Assembly (NCBI GenBank): GCA_023475025.1
Contig: JAMCWB010000067.1
Span: 62,001-126,000, forward strand
Length of the DNA stretch: 64,000 nucleotides
From: Gammaproteobacteria bacterium
Lineage (GTDB): Bacteria > Pseudomonadota > Gammaproteobacteria > Pseudomonadales > Pseudomonadaceae
Direction: 5' to 3'
Part shown: positions 20,314-31,172 of the stretch, piece by piece
Layout: each line of letters starts with the position of its first letter
How positions within the stretch are numbered: position 1 is the first letter of the stretch
Notes under the pieces: generated by a model
What the model was told of the DNA's origin: nothing
Seen by the model: the letters and a program-made list of their open reading frames with translations, nothing else
Database searches by the model: none
Program-made: the position numbers and the translations under genes

Positions 20314-21766
20314 CGGTTACTCCACATAATTGCCGCAGCTGCCGGGTATCCAGGTGGACCGCGACCAGATCAGCCAGGCGATCAATATCGCGGGCACGCA
20401 GGGCCGGGTAATCCAGGCCGCCGGCCTGCGCCAGCCCGGCCCAGCGCAACAAGGCGGCGTTTGCCTGCGGCTGTTCGAACAGGCCGTGTAGATAAGTGCC
20501 CGCGATCTGTCCATCCGGACTCAGGGCACCTTCCAGGCTGCCATCGCTCAGGGTCAGCAACGGTCGCTGCAAGGCCGCACCCTGACTGCGCCCGGCATGA
20601 ATCTCATAGCCTTGGACCAGCGCCTGCTCCAGCTGCAACTGGCCGCTGACCCGGGTCAGGCGCTTGTGGGCGGTCAGTTCGCTCGTCAAGGCCAGTAGCC
20701 CAAGGCCGGCACTGATGCCCGGCGCACCTTCCAGCCCCAGAGGGTCGGCAACCTGCTCGCCGAGCATCTGCAAGCCGCCACAAATACCCAGTAGCTTGCC
20801 GCCGTAGCGCAAGTGTCGGCGCACACCGTCGTCCCAGCCTTGCTGGCGCAGGAACTGTAAATCGCTACGCACGCTTTTCGAGCCGGGCAGAATGATCAAA
20901 TCCGCTGGCGGCAATGGCTGCCCTGGACCAACGAACTGCAAATCAACCTGTGGATGCAGGCGCAGCGGATCAAAGTCGGTGTGGTTGCTGATGCGCGGCA
21001 GCACCGGCACCACCACCCTCAAGGTATCGCCCAGCTTGTCTGGCTGACGGGCATTGACCGCATCCTCAGCCTCGATATGCAGGTCATGCAGATAGGGCAA
21101 TACGCCGAGCACCGGCTTGCCGGTGTGCTGCTCGAGCCAGTCCAGCCCCGGTTGCAGCAAGGCGATGTCACCGCGAAAGCGGTTGATGACAAAGCCTTTT
21201 ATCCGCGCCTGCTCACTGGCGGACAACAAGGCCAGAGTACCGACCAGGTGAGCGAAGACGCCGCCTTTGTCGATATCGGCAATCAGGATTACCGGGCAGT
21301 TGACCGCCTCGGCAAAGCCCATGTTGGCGATATCACCGGCGCGCAGATTGATTTCCGCTGGCGAGCCGGCCCCTTCAACCAGCACGGTCTGATACTGCTG
21401 GCGCAGCCGCTGATGCGAGGCCAGCACCGCCTCCAGGGCGATGGGTTTGTAAGCGTGATAGGCCACGGCATCCATGCTGCCCACCGGGTGGCCATGAATG
21501 ATCACCTGAGCGCCAATATCGGTATTGGGCTTGAGCAGCACCGGGTTCATGTCGGTATGCGGCTGCAGCCCGGCGGCTTCGGCCTGTACCGCCTGGGCGC
21601 GGCCGATCTCGCCACCGTCGATGGTGACCGCCGCGTTCAGCGCCATGTTCTGCGGCTTGAATGGGGCCACAGCAACCCCTTGGCGCGAGAGCCAGCGGCA
21701 CAGCGCGGTGACCAGGGTGCTTTTGCCGGCATCCGAGGTGGTGCCCTGGATCATCAGGGTGGTCAT
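20306..21766 (-). CDS. cobQ: cobyric acid synthase
   Basis: [30 protein letters not shown]. Confidence 0.96.
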   Translation of the reverse strand: MTTLMIQGTTSDAGKSTLVTALCRWLSRQGVAVAPFKPQNMALNAAVTIDGGEIGRAQAVQAEAAGLQPHTDMNPVLLKPNTDIGAQVIIHGHPVGSMDAVAYHAYKPIALEAVLASHQRLRQQYQTVLVEGAGSPAEINLRAGDIANMGFAEAVNCPVILIADIDKGGVFAHLVGTLALLSASEQARIKGFVINRFRGDIALLQPGLDWLEQHTGKPVLGVLPYLHDLHIEAEDAVNARQPDKLGDTLRVVVPVLPRISNHTDFDPLRLHPQVDLQFVGPGQPLPPADLIILPGSKSVRSDLQFLRQQGWDDGVRRHLRYGGKLLGICGGLQMLGEQVADPLGLEGAPGISAGLGLLALTSELTAHKRLTRVSGQLQLEQALVQGYEIHAGRSQGAALQRPLLTLSDGSLEGALSPDGQIAGTYLHGLFEQPQANAALLRWAGLAQAGGLDYPALRARDIDRLADLVAVHLDTRQLRQLCGVTDA

Positions 21767-22785
21767 AACGCAGATACCTCCTGAATCAACTGCGGTGCCG
21801 GCAGAGCTAGCCCCTGCAAAGCCTGCTCCAGCCGGGTCCAGCCCGTTTCATTGCCGGGCAGACCGATGCGCAGCGCGGCCGGCTGACTGAACAGCCGGGT
21901 CAGAATCCCCTGCCCGGCCAGAGCCTGATGCAGGTCTGCGGCGTCCGTGCGGCAAACCCACTGAAACAGGGCGCAGCCACCGTCCGGCGTCAGGCCGCAG
22001 GTACTCAGCAATTGCTGCAAGCGCTGGCCTTCACGCTGTAGCCGCCAGCGCCAGACCTGCTGGGTATCACGCTCGGCCAGCACCTGCTGGGCAACAAAGC
22101 GGGCCGGACCATTCACCGTCCAAGGACCCAGACGCTGGTTCAGACGCGCCAGCAGCGCGGTGTCGGCCAGCACAAAGCCCAGGCGGGCACCGGCCAGGGC
22201 GAAGAACTTGCCCAATGAGCGCAATACAATCAGCCCCGGCCGGTCGCTACAGGGCGCCAGACTGTACTCGGGTTGCAGATCGGCAAAGGCCTCATCGACC
22301 ACCAGCCAGCCGCCACGCGCGGCCAGCTCGGCCTGCCAGGCCAGCAGGGTTGTCGGGGCCAGCAGGCGACCGGTAGGGTTGTTCGGGTTGACCAGCACCA
22401 GCACATCGCAATCATCCAGCGGCGGCAGGCCCTGCGCCCGTTCATCCCAGACCTGTACCTGATGCCCGGCCTGACGCCAGGCTTGGGCATGCTCGGCATA
22501 GCAGGGCCCGAGCACCCGCACCCGACAGGCCGGGCGCAGGCTCGGCAAGGCCTGAATCGCCGCCTGCGAACCGGCTACCGGCAGCAGCGCCGGGGCTTGA
22601 TAGTAGTCACGGGCGACCACCTCCAGGCCATCATCCGGCTCCGGCAACCGACTCCAGCAACTGGCCGGCACCGCCGGCAGCGGCCAGACCCAAGGGGCCA
22701 GACCGGTGGACAGGTCCAGCCAAGCGTCCTGCGCGATGCCGTACTGGCGGGCAGCCAGGCTCACACGTCCTCCATGTTCAAGCAT
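21763..22785 (-). CDS. threonine-phosphate decarboxylase-like aminotransferase of cobalamin synthesis
   Basis: Class I/II aminotransferase motifs [38 protein letters not shown] in cob operon. Confidence 0.88.
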   Translation of the reverse strand: MLEHGGRVSLAARQYGIAQDAWLDLSTGLAPWVWPLPAVPASCWSRLPEPDDGLEVVARDYYQAPALLPVAGSQAAIQALPSLRPACRVRVLGPCYAEHAQAWRQAGHQVQVWDERAQGLPPLDDCDVLVLVNPNNPTGRLLAPTTLLAWQAELAARGGWLVVDEAFADLQPEYSLAPCSDRPGLIVLRSLGKFFALAGARLGFVLADTALLARLNQRLGPWTVNGPARFVAQQVLAERDTQQVWRWRLQREGQRLQQLLSTCGLTPDGGCALFQWVCRTDAADLHQALAGQGILTRLFSQPAALRIGLPGNETGWTRLEQALQGLALPAPQLIQEVSAL

Positions 22786-23701
22786 GACTAAGCCCCCAGA
22801 TGATCAAGGCCAGCAGTAGCCACAGGGCCACGCCCTGACGCACCAGTCGCACGGCGCGGCCAATATCCACGGCCGTCGGTGGCCCGCCGGCACCCAGATC
22901 GGGTTTGTCTTGCCATTGGCCGTGATAGCAGCCCCCGCCACCCAATTGCAGATTCAACGCCCCGGCCCCGGCGGCCATGACCGGGCCAGCGTTGGGGCTA
23001 TCCCAGTACGGTGACTGACGGCGCCAGCAGGCAAGCGCCTGACGGGTACGCCCACAGAGTGCATAGGTCAGGGCCACCAGCCGCGCCGGCAGGTAGTTCA
23101 GCACATCATCCAGCCGCGCCGCCGCCCAGCCAAACTGCCGGTAGCGCGGATTGCGGTAACCCCACATGGCATCCAGGGTATTGGCCAGGCGGTACAGCAC
23201 TACCCCCGGCGCGCCGAGCAGGGCAAACCAGAACAGCGCGGCGAATACCGCATCGCTGCCGTTTTCCAGCACCGACTCGGTGGCCGCCCGGGCCACACCT
23301 TCGGCATCCAGTGCCGAGGTATCGCGGCTGACGATATAGCCCACCCGCTCGCGGGCCAGCGGCAGATCGCCCGCAGCCAGTGCCTGAGCGATCGGCAGGG
23401 CATGCTCGCTGAGACTGCGCAATCCCACCGCCAGATACAACACCAGCGCCGCCACCAGCCAGCCGATCCAGGGCAAGGCGGCCAGCGCAGCGGTCAGCAG
23501 GGTCAAGGGCACAACCGCCAGCAGCCAGGCCAACACGCCGTGCCAGCGGCTGGCGGCTGGCCGGTTCAGCCATTGTTCCAGCCGGTTGGCCAGCCGGCCA
23601 AAACCGACCAGCGGATGCCAGCGTTTCGGCTCACCCAGGAGGTGGTCGAGCAGCACCCCGGCCAGCAGCAGCGGCGCCAGGCCCATCAGCGCTGGCTCCA
23701 A
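22778..23701 (-). CDS. cbiB: adenosylcobinamide-phosphate synthase (CbiB/CobD family)
   Basis: [54 protein letters not shown]. Confidence 0.93.
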   Translation of the reverse strand: MEPALMGLAPLLLAGVLLDHLLGEPKRWHPLVGFGRLANRLEQWLNRPAASRWHGVLAWLLAVVPLTLLTAALAALPWIGWLVAALVLYLAVGLRSLSEHALPIAQALAAGDLPLARERVGYIVSRDTSALDAEGVARAATESVLENGSDAVFAALFWFALLGAPGVVLYRLANTLDAMWGYRNPRYRQFGWAAARLDDVLNYLPARLVALTYALCGRTRQALACWRRQSPYWDSPNAGPVMAAGAGALNLQLGGGGCYHGQWQDKPDLGAGGPPTAVDIGRAVRLVRQGVALWLLLALIIWGLSHA

Positions 23702-24477
23702 TCCCGGATCAGGCCATGCAATTGCTCCAGGCCGATGGTCAGCGCGGAGATGCCCGGCTGCAGGATATCCGGCGACTTGATCTCGAATACTTGCCCGTCA
23801 CGAACCGCTGGCACGGTCTCCCAGCCGGGCCGCGCGACTACCTGCTCGGGGCGGAAACGCTTGCCGCACCAGGAGCCGACAATGATCTGCGGGGCACGGC
23901 GTACCACGTCCTGCGGGTCGGTGATGTAACGCTGGCGGGCTCGTGGGAACTGGCTGAGTTCGGCAAAGCAGTCCTGGCCACCGGCAATCTCGATCAGCTC
24001 ACTGACCCAGCGGATGCCACTGATCAGCGGCTCATTCCACTCCTCGAAGTACACCCGAGGGCGAGCCGGCAGTGATGCCGCCTGGGCCTGGACCTGCTCC
24101 AGCCCCTGCCGCAACTCGGCCACCAGCTGCTCGGCGCGGGCATTGGCGTGCACCAGCGCACCCAGAGTCTCGATCATGCGGAAAATGCCGGCGATATCGC
24201 GCTGGTTGAACAGGTGCACCTCCAGCCCTTCACGCGCCAACTCGGCGGCGATATCGGCCTGCAAATCGCAATAGCCGATCACCAGATCCGGCCTAAGTTC
24301 GAGGATTTTCTCGGTCTTGGCGCTGGTGAAGGCCGACACCTTGGGCTTTTCCTTGCGTGCCTGCGGCGGGTGCACGGTAAAGCCGGAAATGCCGGCGATG
24401 CGCTCCTGCGCGCCGAGACGATAAAGCACTTCGGTGGTTTCAGTGGACAGGCAGACGATGCGTTGCGGCCCCTTCAT
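23686..24477 (-). CDS. cobalamin-binding protein (BtuF-like)
   Basis: [32 protein letters not shown]; periplasmic-binding protein fold, no clear signal peptide. Confidence 0.82.
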   Translation of the reverse strand: MKGPQRIVCLSTETTEVLYRLGAQERIAGISGFTVHPPQARKEKPKVSAFTSAKTEKILELRPDLVIGYCDLQADIAAELAREGLEVHLFNQRDIAGIFRMIETLGALVHANARAEQLVAELRQGLEQVQAQAASLPARPRVYFEEWNEPLISGIRWVSELIEIAGGQDCFAELSQFPRARQRYITDPQDVVRRAPQIIVGSWCGKRFRPEQVVARPGWETVPAVRDGQVFEIKSPDILQPGISALTIGLEQLHGLIRDWSQR

Positions 24478-25124
24478 GGTGATTCTCCCCAGTGATCGGT
24501 ATACAACAGCTCGGCCAGCGGGCGGGGTGCGGCCCAGCCTTGTTCGACCAGCATCGGCTGCTCATAGAAGGCGGTGACCGGGCCCAGACACAAGATCGCG
24601 ACCGGCTCGGCGTCGGCCGGCAAACCCAGCAACTCCGCCACGGCCTGCGGGTCGAACAGCGACACCCAGCCCAGCCCCAGCCCCTCGGCGCGGGCCGCCA
24701 GCCACAGGTTCTGGATGGCACAGGCCAGTGAGGCCAGGTCCATCTGCGGCAGGGTGCGGCGACCAAACACATGCGCCTCACGGCCTTCCGGTAGCGCCGC
24801 GACAAGCAATTCAGCGCAGTCGCGGATACCTTCAACCTTGAGCTGCATGAAGGTGGCACTGCGCTCCCCCAGCGCCTCGGCAGTGCGCAGCCGTTCCTGT
24901 TCGACCAGCCGGTGCAACTGCTGGCGTAGCGCCGGTCGGGTGATGCGAATAAAGCGCCAAGGCTGCATCAACCCCACACTGGGCGCCTGATGTGCTGCTT
25001 CGAGCAACTGCGCCAGCAGCTCGGGAGCAACCTCACCACCACTGAAATGGCGCATGTCACGGCGCTCACGGATCACCCGGTAAATGGCCGCGCGCTCGGC
25101 GTCGCTGTAGCGCGCGCTGCTCAT
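24474..25124 (-). CDS. bluB: 5,6-dimethylbenzimidazole synthase
   Basis: IRERRDMRHFSGGEVAPELLAQLLEAAHQAPSVGLMQPWRFI. Confidence 0.94.
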   Translation of the reverse strand: MSSARYSDAERAAIYRVIRERRDMRHFSGGEVAPELLAQLLEAAHQAPSVGLMQPWRFIRITRPALRQQLHRLVEQERLRTAEALGERSATFMQLKVEGIRDCAELLVAALPEGREAHVFGRRTLPQMDLASLACAIQNLWLAARAEGLGLGWVSLFDPQAVAELLGLPADAEPVAILCLGPVTAFYEQPMLVEQGWAAPRPLAELLYTDHWGESP

Positions 25125-26413
25125 GGCGCAAACACCGCCGCAGCCGCCTGCGGGTTACCCGGCAGATAGCAGTGAATGTAGGACGCCGTCAGCCGGCCCA
25201 GACGCCAGACCGCCTCGCTGGTGCGTTTATAGTTCGGGCATTCGCCACGCACCAACGGCTCCAACGCACACTCGATCGCCGAGTGATGATAGGTATGCCC
25301 GCGCAGCGACCCTTCCGGCAACTCCACTTCCTGCAGGGCCAGCGCGGTCAGGCGCGGTTGCATGGTCGCCGTCGCCGGCAGCAGGCCGAGCATCTCGCCG
25401 CTGTGACCCTGCACATCGGTCAGACGCTGACACAGGTAGAGCATACCACCGCATTCAGCGTGAATCGGTTTGCCGGCGGCATGGTGGGCGCGGATAGCTG
25501 CCGCCATCGGCGTATTGCCGGCCAACTGATCCAGATGCAGTTCAGGATAACCGCCGGGCAGATACAGGCTATCAACCACCGGCAGGGCGCTATCGATCAG
25601 TGGCGAAAAGAAGCACAGCTCGGCGCCCAGTGCTTCGAGCAGATCAAGGTTGGCCTGGTAGATGAAGGCAAAGGCCGCATCCCGGGCAACGCCTATGCGC
25701 ACTCCGGCCAGCAAGGGTGGCAATTGCTGGGCATCCACCGGGGCAAAACTCACGGCCGGGGGCAGCCGGGTGTCGGCGCTGGCGGCCAAGGCATCCGCGG
25801 CGGCATCCAGCCGGGCATCCAGGTCAGCCAGCTCCGCCGCCTGCACCAGCCCCAGGTGTCGGCTCGGCAGCTCCACCGCGGCATCACGGGTCAGGGCGCC
25901 AAACCAGGCGATACCGGCGGGCAAACAGTCACGCAGCATCTCGCCATGGCGGGCACTGCCAACCTTGTTGGCCAGCACCCCGGCAAACGGCAGATCGGGC
26001 TGGTAGCTGGCCAGCCCGTGGGCCATGGCACCGAAGGTCTGGGCCATGCCCGAGCCGTCGATCACCGCCAGTACCGGTACGCCGAAATGCCGGGCCAGAT
26101 CAGCCGCCGAGGGGGTGCCATCGAACAGCCCCATCACCCCTTCGATCAGGATCAGGTCATTGTCGCGTGCGGCCTCGGCCAGCAGACGCTTGCTTTGCGC
26201 TTCGCCAATCATCCACAGATCAATCTGATGTACCGGCTGGCCGCTGGCCCGAGCCAGAATCATCGGATCGAGGAAGTCCGGCCCGCATTTGAATACCCGC
26301 ACCCGCCGGCCCTGGCGGCTGTGCAAACGTGCCAGCGCGGCGGTGACCGTGGTCTTGCCCTGACCCGAAGCCGGGGCGGCGATCAATACCGCCGGACACT
26401 CATGCTGATTCAA
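25121..26413 (-). CDS. cobB: cobyrinate a,c-diamide synthase
   Basis: IAAPASGQGKTTVTAALARLHSRQGRRVRVFKCGPDFLDP. Confidence 0.94.
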   Translation of the reverse strand: MNQHECPAVLIAAPASGQGKTTVTAALARLHSRQGRRVRVFKCGPDFLDPMILARASGQPVHQIDLWMIGEAQSKRLLAEAARDNDLILIEGVMGLFDGTPSAADLARHFGVPVLAVIDGSGMAQTFGAMAHGLASYQPDLPFAGVLANKVGSARHGEMLRDCLPAGIAWFGALTRDAAVELPSRHLGLVQAAELADLDARLDAAADALAASADTRLPPAVSFAPVDAQQLPPLLAGVRIGVARDAAFAFIYQANLDLLEALGAELCFFSPLIDSALPVVDSLYLPGGYPELHLDQLAGNTPMAAAIRAHHAAGKPIHAECGGMLYLCQRLTDVQGHSGEMLGLLPATATMQPRLTALALQEVELPEGSLRGHTYHHSAIECALEPLVRGECPNYKRTSEAVWRLGRLTASYIHCYLPGNPQAAAAVFAP

Positions 26414-27021
26414 AACTCGACCCCCTTCTGCGCCTTGATACCGGCTTTGAAGGCATGCTTGACCATGCCCATCTCGGTTACCGTATCGGCCACCTCCAGC
26501 ATCGCCGCCGGAGCCCCGCGACCTGTCACCACCACATGCTGGTGAGGCGGTCGGCCAGCGATATCCGCCAGCACCTGATCCAGCTCCAGATACTGGTATT
26601 TGAGCGCAATATTCAATTCATCGAGAATCACCAGCGCTACCGCCGGGTCGCGCATCAGCTCGACAGCCACCGCCCAGGCTGCCTGGGCCTTGGCGATATC
26701 GTCCTGGCGATCCTGGGTTTCCCAGGTAAAGCCGGCACCCATCACGTGATAACGCACCTGCTCGGGAAAACGCCGAAAGAACGCCTCTTCGCCGGTGCTG
26801 CTGGCGCCCTTGATGAACTGCACGATCCCCACCTGCAAGTCGTGCCCCAAGGCACGAGCAGCCATACCGAAAGCCGAGCTGCTTTTGCCCTTGCCGTTGC
26901 CGCTGAGCACCAGCAGTAAGCCGCGTTCGTCCTGCGCCGCGGCGATCTTTTCATCGACTACCGCTTTCTTGCGTTGCATGCGCTGGCGGTGACGCTGATC
27001 GCGCTCGCTCGGATCGCTCAT
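26410..27021 (-). CDS. cobO: cob(I)yrinic acid a,c-diamide adenosyltransferase
   Basis: LSGNGKGKSSSAFGMAARALGHDLQVGIVQFIKG. Confidence 0.95.
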   Translation of the reverse strand: MSDPSERDQRHRQRMQRKKAVVDEKIAAAQDERGLLLVLSGNGKGKSSSAFGMAARALGHDLQVGIVQFIKGASSTGEEAFFRRFPEQVRYHVMGAGFTWETQDRQDDIAKAQAAWAVAVELMRDPAVALVILDELNIALKYQYLELDQVLADIAGRPPHQHVVVTGRGAPAAMLEVADTVTEMGMVKHAFKAGIKAQKGVEF

Positions 27022-27596
27022 GCCTTGCGCCCCTGGCCCAACAGCCCTTGCTGAGCCAACAGACGCAACACCACATACACGGCGCAGGCCGCCACCACGT
27101 ACATAACCAGCGTGCTCAGGTATTGCGGATAGTAGTAGGCAATGCGCTCAAGCAGGCCGACGAAGGTCGGGTTTTCATGCCGACCGGAGAAGAAATAGAA
27201 GCCGCCACTGGAAAACAGGTTGCACACCAGTGCGCCGGTTGCGACCGTCGGGACCAGAATCAGCAGCGTGGCTGGATGATCACGGTGCCAGCCCGCGTAC
27301 AAGCGGCCAGCCAACCACAGGCTGCCGTAGGCGGGCAGCAAGGCCCAGTAGGCGATCGACATGCAGTGATGGCCGGCGTTGGTCCAGCCGACGCTGAGCA
27401 CATCCATGACCACCGCTTGCAGAAACAGCAGCGGAAACGCCCAGCGCGGACGCAAAAACACCCCAGCCAGGAAAAATACCGCCCAGGAAGCGCTAGGCAA
27501 GTTGACCACACTGAAGTGACTGCCACGGGTCATGGCCATCAACAACACCAGTACGGCGCCAACAGCCAGTTGGCTGCGTTTGGATAGTACGATCAT
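27018..27596 (-). CDS. multi-pass membrane protein of the cob operon, candidate cobalt/cobamide-related transport component
   Basis: Several hydrophobic segments; first gene after btuB in the cobalamin cluster; function inferred from context only. Confidence 0.6.
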   Translation of the reverse strand: MIVLSKRSQLAVGAVLVLLMAMTRGSHFSVVNLPSASWAVFFLAGVFLRPRWAFPLLFLQAVVMDVLSVGWTNAGHHCMSIAYWALLPAYGSLWLAGRLYAGWHRDHPATLLILVPTVATGALVCNLFSSGGFYFFSGRHENPTFVGLLERIAYYYPQYLSTLVMYVVAACAVYVVLRLLAQQGLLGQGRKA

Positions 27597-27707
27597 GTCA
27601 TCCTCCTTGGATGGGTGTAGATATTCGGTTCAACTGCTGTCATTACGTCTTCCCGCTAGTCCGTCATGACGGAGCTCCTGCACCAGGGCGATCCCCCCGC
27701 TACTCCT

Positions 27708-27830
27708 TCATTGCGAGCCGCATAGCGGCGTGGTAATCCATGCGCAGACCCCACCACCGAGGCAGGTGGATTGCCACGGGCCTGCGGCCCTCGACGAGTG
27801 TGAGGCAGGCCCGTTCCCCTCTCGCAATGA
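27708..27830. repeat. imperfect palindromic repeat / MITE-like element
   Basis: TCATTGCGAG...CTCGCAATGA outer arms and TGGTAATCCA...TGGATTGCCA inner arms, intergenic. Confidence 0.65.
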
Positions 27831-27837
27831 CGAGTCC

Positions 27838-29655
27838 TTACAGCATCTGGTAGCGCACGGTCAGATAGCCGGCGCGGCCCTGCTGCTGATAGCTGGCAGC
27901 GGTTTCGTAATCGGTATCGAACAGGTTGCTGATCCGCGCCTGCAGTCGCCACTGCTGGCTGAGCCCGTATTCGGCGCGCAGGTCGACAGTGTTGTAACCA
28001 TGCAGGCGGGTGGTATTGGCGGCATTGTCCCAACGCCGGCCTTCGGCATGCAGGCTGGCGCCGACGCCTAACCGGCCAAAGCGGCGGTCGACATCCAGAT
28101 TGAACAGTTGCTCGGCACGGCGGGCCAGCAGGTCACCCTGGTTGGACCGTCTTGAGCGGTTTGATGGGTCCTGCAGGGTCAGGTTACTAGCGATATCCCA
28201 GCCCCACCAATAACCCGCTACGTCGAGTTCAATACCCTTGATTACCGCCTTGTCGATATTCTCCGCCAACCAGATGCCACCACCCATATTGACGCTGGCG
28301 ATCAGGTCTTCGACTTCGTTGCGGAAGACATTGACGGCCCAGGTACCCCAGTCATGCTGGCCACGCAGCCCAAGCTCGTAGTTGCGCGAGGTCTCTTCCT
28401 TGATATCGGGGTTGCCGAAGCCGGGGAAGTACAACTGATTGAAGGTCGGTGCCTTGAACGCGGTGCCGTAGCTACCAACCAGTTGCAAGCTGTCCGTCAG
28501 GCTGATGCCGTAACCGATGTTGCCGGTGGTGTGATCACCGTGCTGCTGGTTGTCATCATGGCGCAGGCCAAGCTGCCATTCATGGATGCCACGCTGCCCC
28601 AGGTACTGGGCGTAATAACCCTTGTTGGTGCGCCGGCCCTTGCTGTAGTCGGTGCTGCTGCTGATCTCGTCGGTCAGATGGTCATAGCCCAGGGTCAGTA
28701 CCTGGCCCGGTGCCAGATCAAAGTCGTTCTGCCAACCAACGCTATCGCGGCGAGTATCAAAGCGGCTGGTGAAATTGCTGCCGTTGAAGTTGTCGCTCTT
28801 GTCTTCGCTGCGTGCGGCCTGCAGGGTCACTCGCCAGGGATCAAGCGGAGCAAAGCGGGCATTGAGAGCGTGGGTCTTGAGTACCGAATCGGAGTTGGCC
28901 TTGAAACCGGAGTCGAAGTCATTGCTGGAGTGGGTTTCCAGTACCTGACCATCAAGTTCCAAGCCATTGGCAAAGCGGTAACCTGCCTTGAGATTGGCCG
29001 ACCATTCGCGGTAGCCGTCGTTGTCCGGATCGCCTCGGCCCGGACGCGCATCAATGCCCCGGGTCCCCAGGCTGCTGATGCCGACGTTGTACCAGGCATT
29101 GCCCAAACCGCCTGACACGCCCGCACTACCTGCATGGTGGTTGCGGCTGCCCGTGGTCGCCGAAAACCAGGGCTGGGGCGCACCTGTGCTGCCCTGACGG
29201 GTAAAAATCTGGATCACCCCACCGATCGCTTCCGAACCATAGAGGCTGGAGCGCGGGCCACGGACAATCTCGATGCGCTCGATCTGCTCCATCGGCAGGT
29301 TCTGCAAGGCAGCGTTACCACTGGTGACCGAACCGATGCGTACACCATCAATCAGCACCAGTACATGATCACTGTTGGTGCCGCGAATACCGATACTACT
29401 GGACTTGCCCGGCCCGCCATTGTTGACGATGCTGACGCTCGGCGAGCGGCGCAGCAGATCCAAAGCATCGGTGGCTTGCAGGCGTTCGATATCGGCCCGC
29501 TCAATAACCGTAACCGCAGCCAGGTTGGCGGCAATCGATTGGTTGGTGCGGGTCGCGGTAACCACCTGGCTGTCCAGGTGCAGGGATTGGGCATGGGAAA
29601 AGCAGGCGCTGGCCATCAGGGCCAATGCCAGCGGCGTGCGCGGCAACGTCTTCAT
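27838..29655 (-). CDS. btuB: TonB-dependent vitamin B12 receptor
   Basis: TonB box/plug (VVTATRTNQS, IGIRGTNSDHVLVLIDGVRIGS), C-terminal LTVRYQML; behind cobalamin riboswitch. Confidence 0.93.
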   Translation of the reverse strand: MKTLPRTPLALALMASACFSHAQSLHLDSQVVTATRTNQSIAANLAAVTVIERADIERLQATDALDLLRRSPSVSIVNNGGPGKSSSIGIRGTNSDHVLVLIDGVRIGSVTSGNAALQNLPMEQIERIEIVRGPRSSLYGSEAIGGVIQIFTRQGSTGAPQPWFSATTGSRNHHAGSAGVSGGLGNAWYNVGISSLGTRGIDARPGRGDPDNDGYREWSANLKAGYRFANGLELDGQVLETHSSNDFDSGFKANSDSVLKTHALNARFAPLDPWRVTLQAARSEDKSDNFNGSNFTSRFDTRRDSVGWQNDFDLAPGQVLTLGYDHLTDEISSSTDYSKGRRTNKGYYAQYLGQRGIHEWQLGLRHDDNQQHGDHTTGNIGYGISLTDSLQLVGSYGTAFKAPTFNQLYFPGFGNPDIKEETSRNYELGLRGQHDWGTWAVNVFRNEVEDLIASVNMGGGIWLAENIDKAVIKGIELDVAGYWWGWDIASNLTLQDPSNRSRRSNQGDLLARRAEQLFNLDVDRRFGRLGVGASLHAEGRRWDNAANTTRLHGYNTVDLRAEYGLSQQWRLQARISNLFDTDYETAASYQQQGRAGYLTVRYQML

Positions 29656-29781
29656 CTGTTCGCTCCGTCGTACTCACCCGTACGACATCAGGTAGCTGGA
29701 TGCAGGCAGCTAAGCGAACAGGTAGACAGCCGGAAGTAACAGGGCCAACCACCCACAGCGCCCGCCGCACTGCAATGAGAT

Positions 29782-29997
29782 GCGACAGGCCGGTCTCCGG
29801 GCTCACACGTGGACCTGAGTCCGACGATCCGACCTTCCCATGCAGCGCACAGTGGTCATGCTGGATCATCTGCCGCAGCTCAGCCGAAGGCTGGCGGGCA
29901 CGCGTTTACCGTTGCGGGGGCAGCGCCGGAATTGTCCCATTGACATGGACGCACCGGCTTCCCTGTTTCACCCTGTGGCACTTGGCCCAGGGCACCT
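29782..29997 (-). ncRNA. cobalamin riboswitch upstream of btuB
   Basis: Minus strand GGTGCC...AACAGGGAAGCCGGTGCG...GCTGCCCCCGCAACGGTAA...GAGCCCGGAGACCGGCCTGTCGC. Confidence 0.93.
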
Positions 29998-30050
29998 GAA
30001 GCAGCGCAGGAGAGTAGAGCCTTTTCCTGCCTTGGTCAATCAGCCTGGCA

Positions 30051-31148
30051 TCAATCGCGCAACGCATACATCGCCTGCTCGCCCAGCGCCTGGTTGGGCC
30101 AGACAGTCTTGCGGAAGGTTTCCATCGAGTCCCAGATTTCGCGATTCAGCGCGCTGCGATTGGCGGTTTCTTCCAACACCTCGCCGGATAGCTCGCGCAG
30201 CCGAGCCAGCACGTCATCCGGCAGCTTGCGCAGTTGCACCTGATGCTGGTTGACCAGGGTATCCAGCGCCTCGGCATTGCGCAGGGTGTATTCGTCGTGC
30301 ATGACCTGGTTGGTCGCCCGCGCGGCCGCGCGCACCACCGCTTGCAGATCGGCCGGCAACTGCTCATAAGCGCGCTGGTTGATGGTCAGCTCCAGTACCG
30401 CGCAAGGCTCCTGCCAGCCAGGGTAGTAATAGTAGCGAGCCGCCTGATGCAGGCCAAAGGCGAGGTCGTTATACGGGCTGACCCATTCAGTAGCATCGAT
30501 CACCCCGGTTTGCAGCGCGGTGAACATTTCGCTGCCCGGAATGCTCACGGTAGTGACCCCGGCCCGCGACATGACCTCGCCGCCGAAACCGGGAATACGC
30601 ATTTTCAGCCCACGCAGGTCGCTCAGGCTGTTGATTTCACGGTTGAACCAGCCCGCCATCTGCACCCCGGTATTGCCACAAGGCAAGGGCAAGACGCCGA
30701 AATCGGCATAGGCCTTTTGCCACAGCTCGAGCCCGCCGCCGTTGTACAGCCAGGCGTTCATTTCCTGGGCATTCAGGCCAAAGGGCACGGCGGTAAAGAA
30801 GGACGCCGCCGAGGTCTTGCCGCGCCAATAATAGGCGGCGCCGTGACCCAGCTCGGCAGTGCCGCCGGCAACCGCATCAAAGACTTCCAGTGCCGGTACC
30901 AGCTCACCGGCGGCAAACAACTGGATCTGCAGGCGGCCACCAGAGAGCTGGTTGACCAGGTCGGCAAAATACTCCGCGGTGGTGCCCAGGCCAGGAAAGT
31001 TTTTCGGCCAGGAGGTCACCATGCGCCAGCGAAAACGCTGCTGCGCTTGTCCGTCACCCGCCGCCACCGGTTCATCACTGCGGCAACCCGCCAAGGCCGC
31101 CGCACCCAGGCCCAGACCCGCAGCAGTCAGTAGTTTGCGTCTATTCAT
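30051..31148 (-). CDS. TRAP transporter substrate-binding protein (DctP family, Tat/lipoprotein-like signal)
   Basis: MNRRKLLTAAGLGLGAAALAGCR; RWRMVTSWPKNFPGLGTTAEYFADLVNQLSGGRLQIQLF. Confidence 0.93.
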   Translation of the reverse strand: MNRRKLLTAAGLGLGAAALAGCRSDEPVAAGDGQAQQRFRWRMVTSWPKNFPGLGTTAEYFADLVNQLSGGRLQIQLFAAGELVPALEVFDAVAGGTAELGHGAAYYWRGKTSAASFFTAVPFGLNAQEMNAWLYNGGGLELWQKAYADFGVLPLPCGNTGVQMAGWFNREINSLSDLRGLKMRIPGFGGEVMSRAGVTTVSIPGSEMFTALQTGVIDATEWVSPYNDLAFGLHQAARYYYYPGWQEPCAVLELTINQRAYEQLPADLQAVVRAAARATNQVMHDEYTLRNAEALDTLVNQHQVQLRKLPDDVLARLRELSGEVLEETANRSALNREIWDSMETFRKTVWPNQALGEQAMYALRD

Positions 31149-31172
31149 TTGTTTCTGTCTCTCGTCAAGTCG

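Noticed and set aside
26739-26750. CATCACGTGATA as a second parS
   Set aside because: Only the central TCACGTGA core matches; flanking bases do not fit GTTYCACGTGRAAC and it is inside cobO
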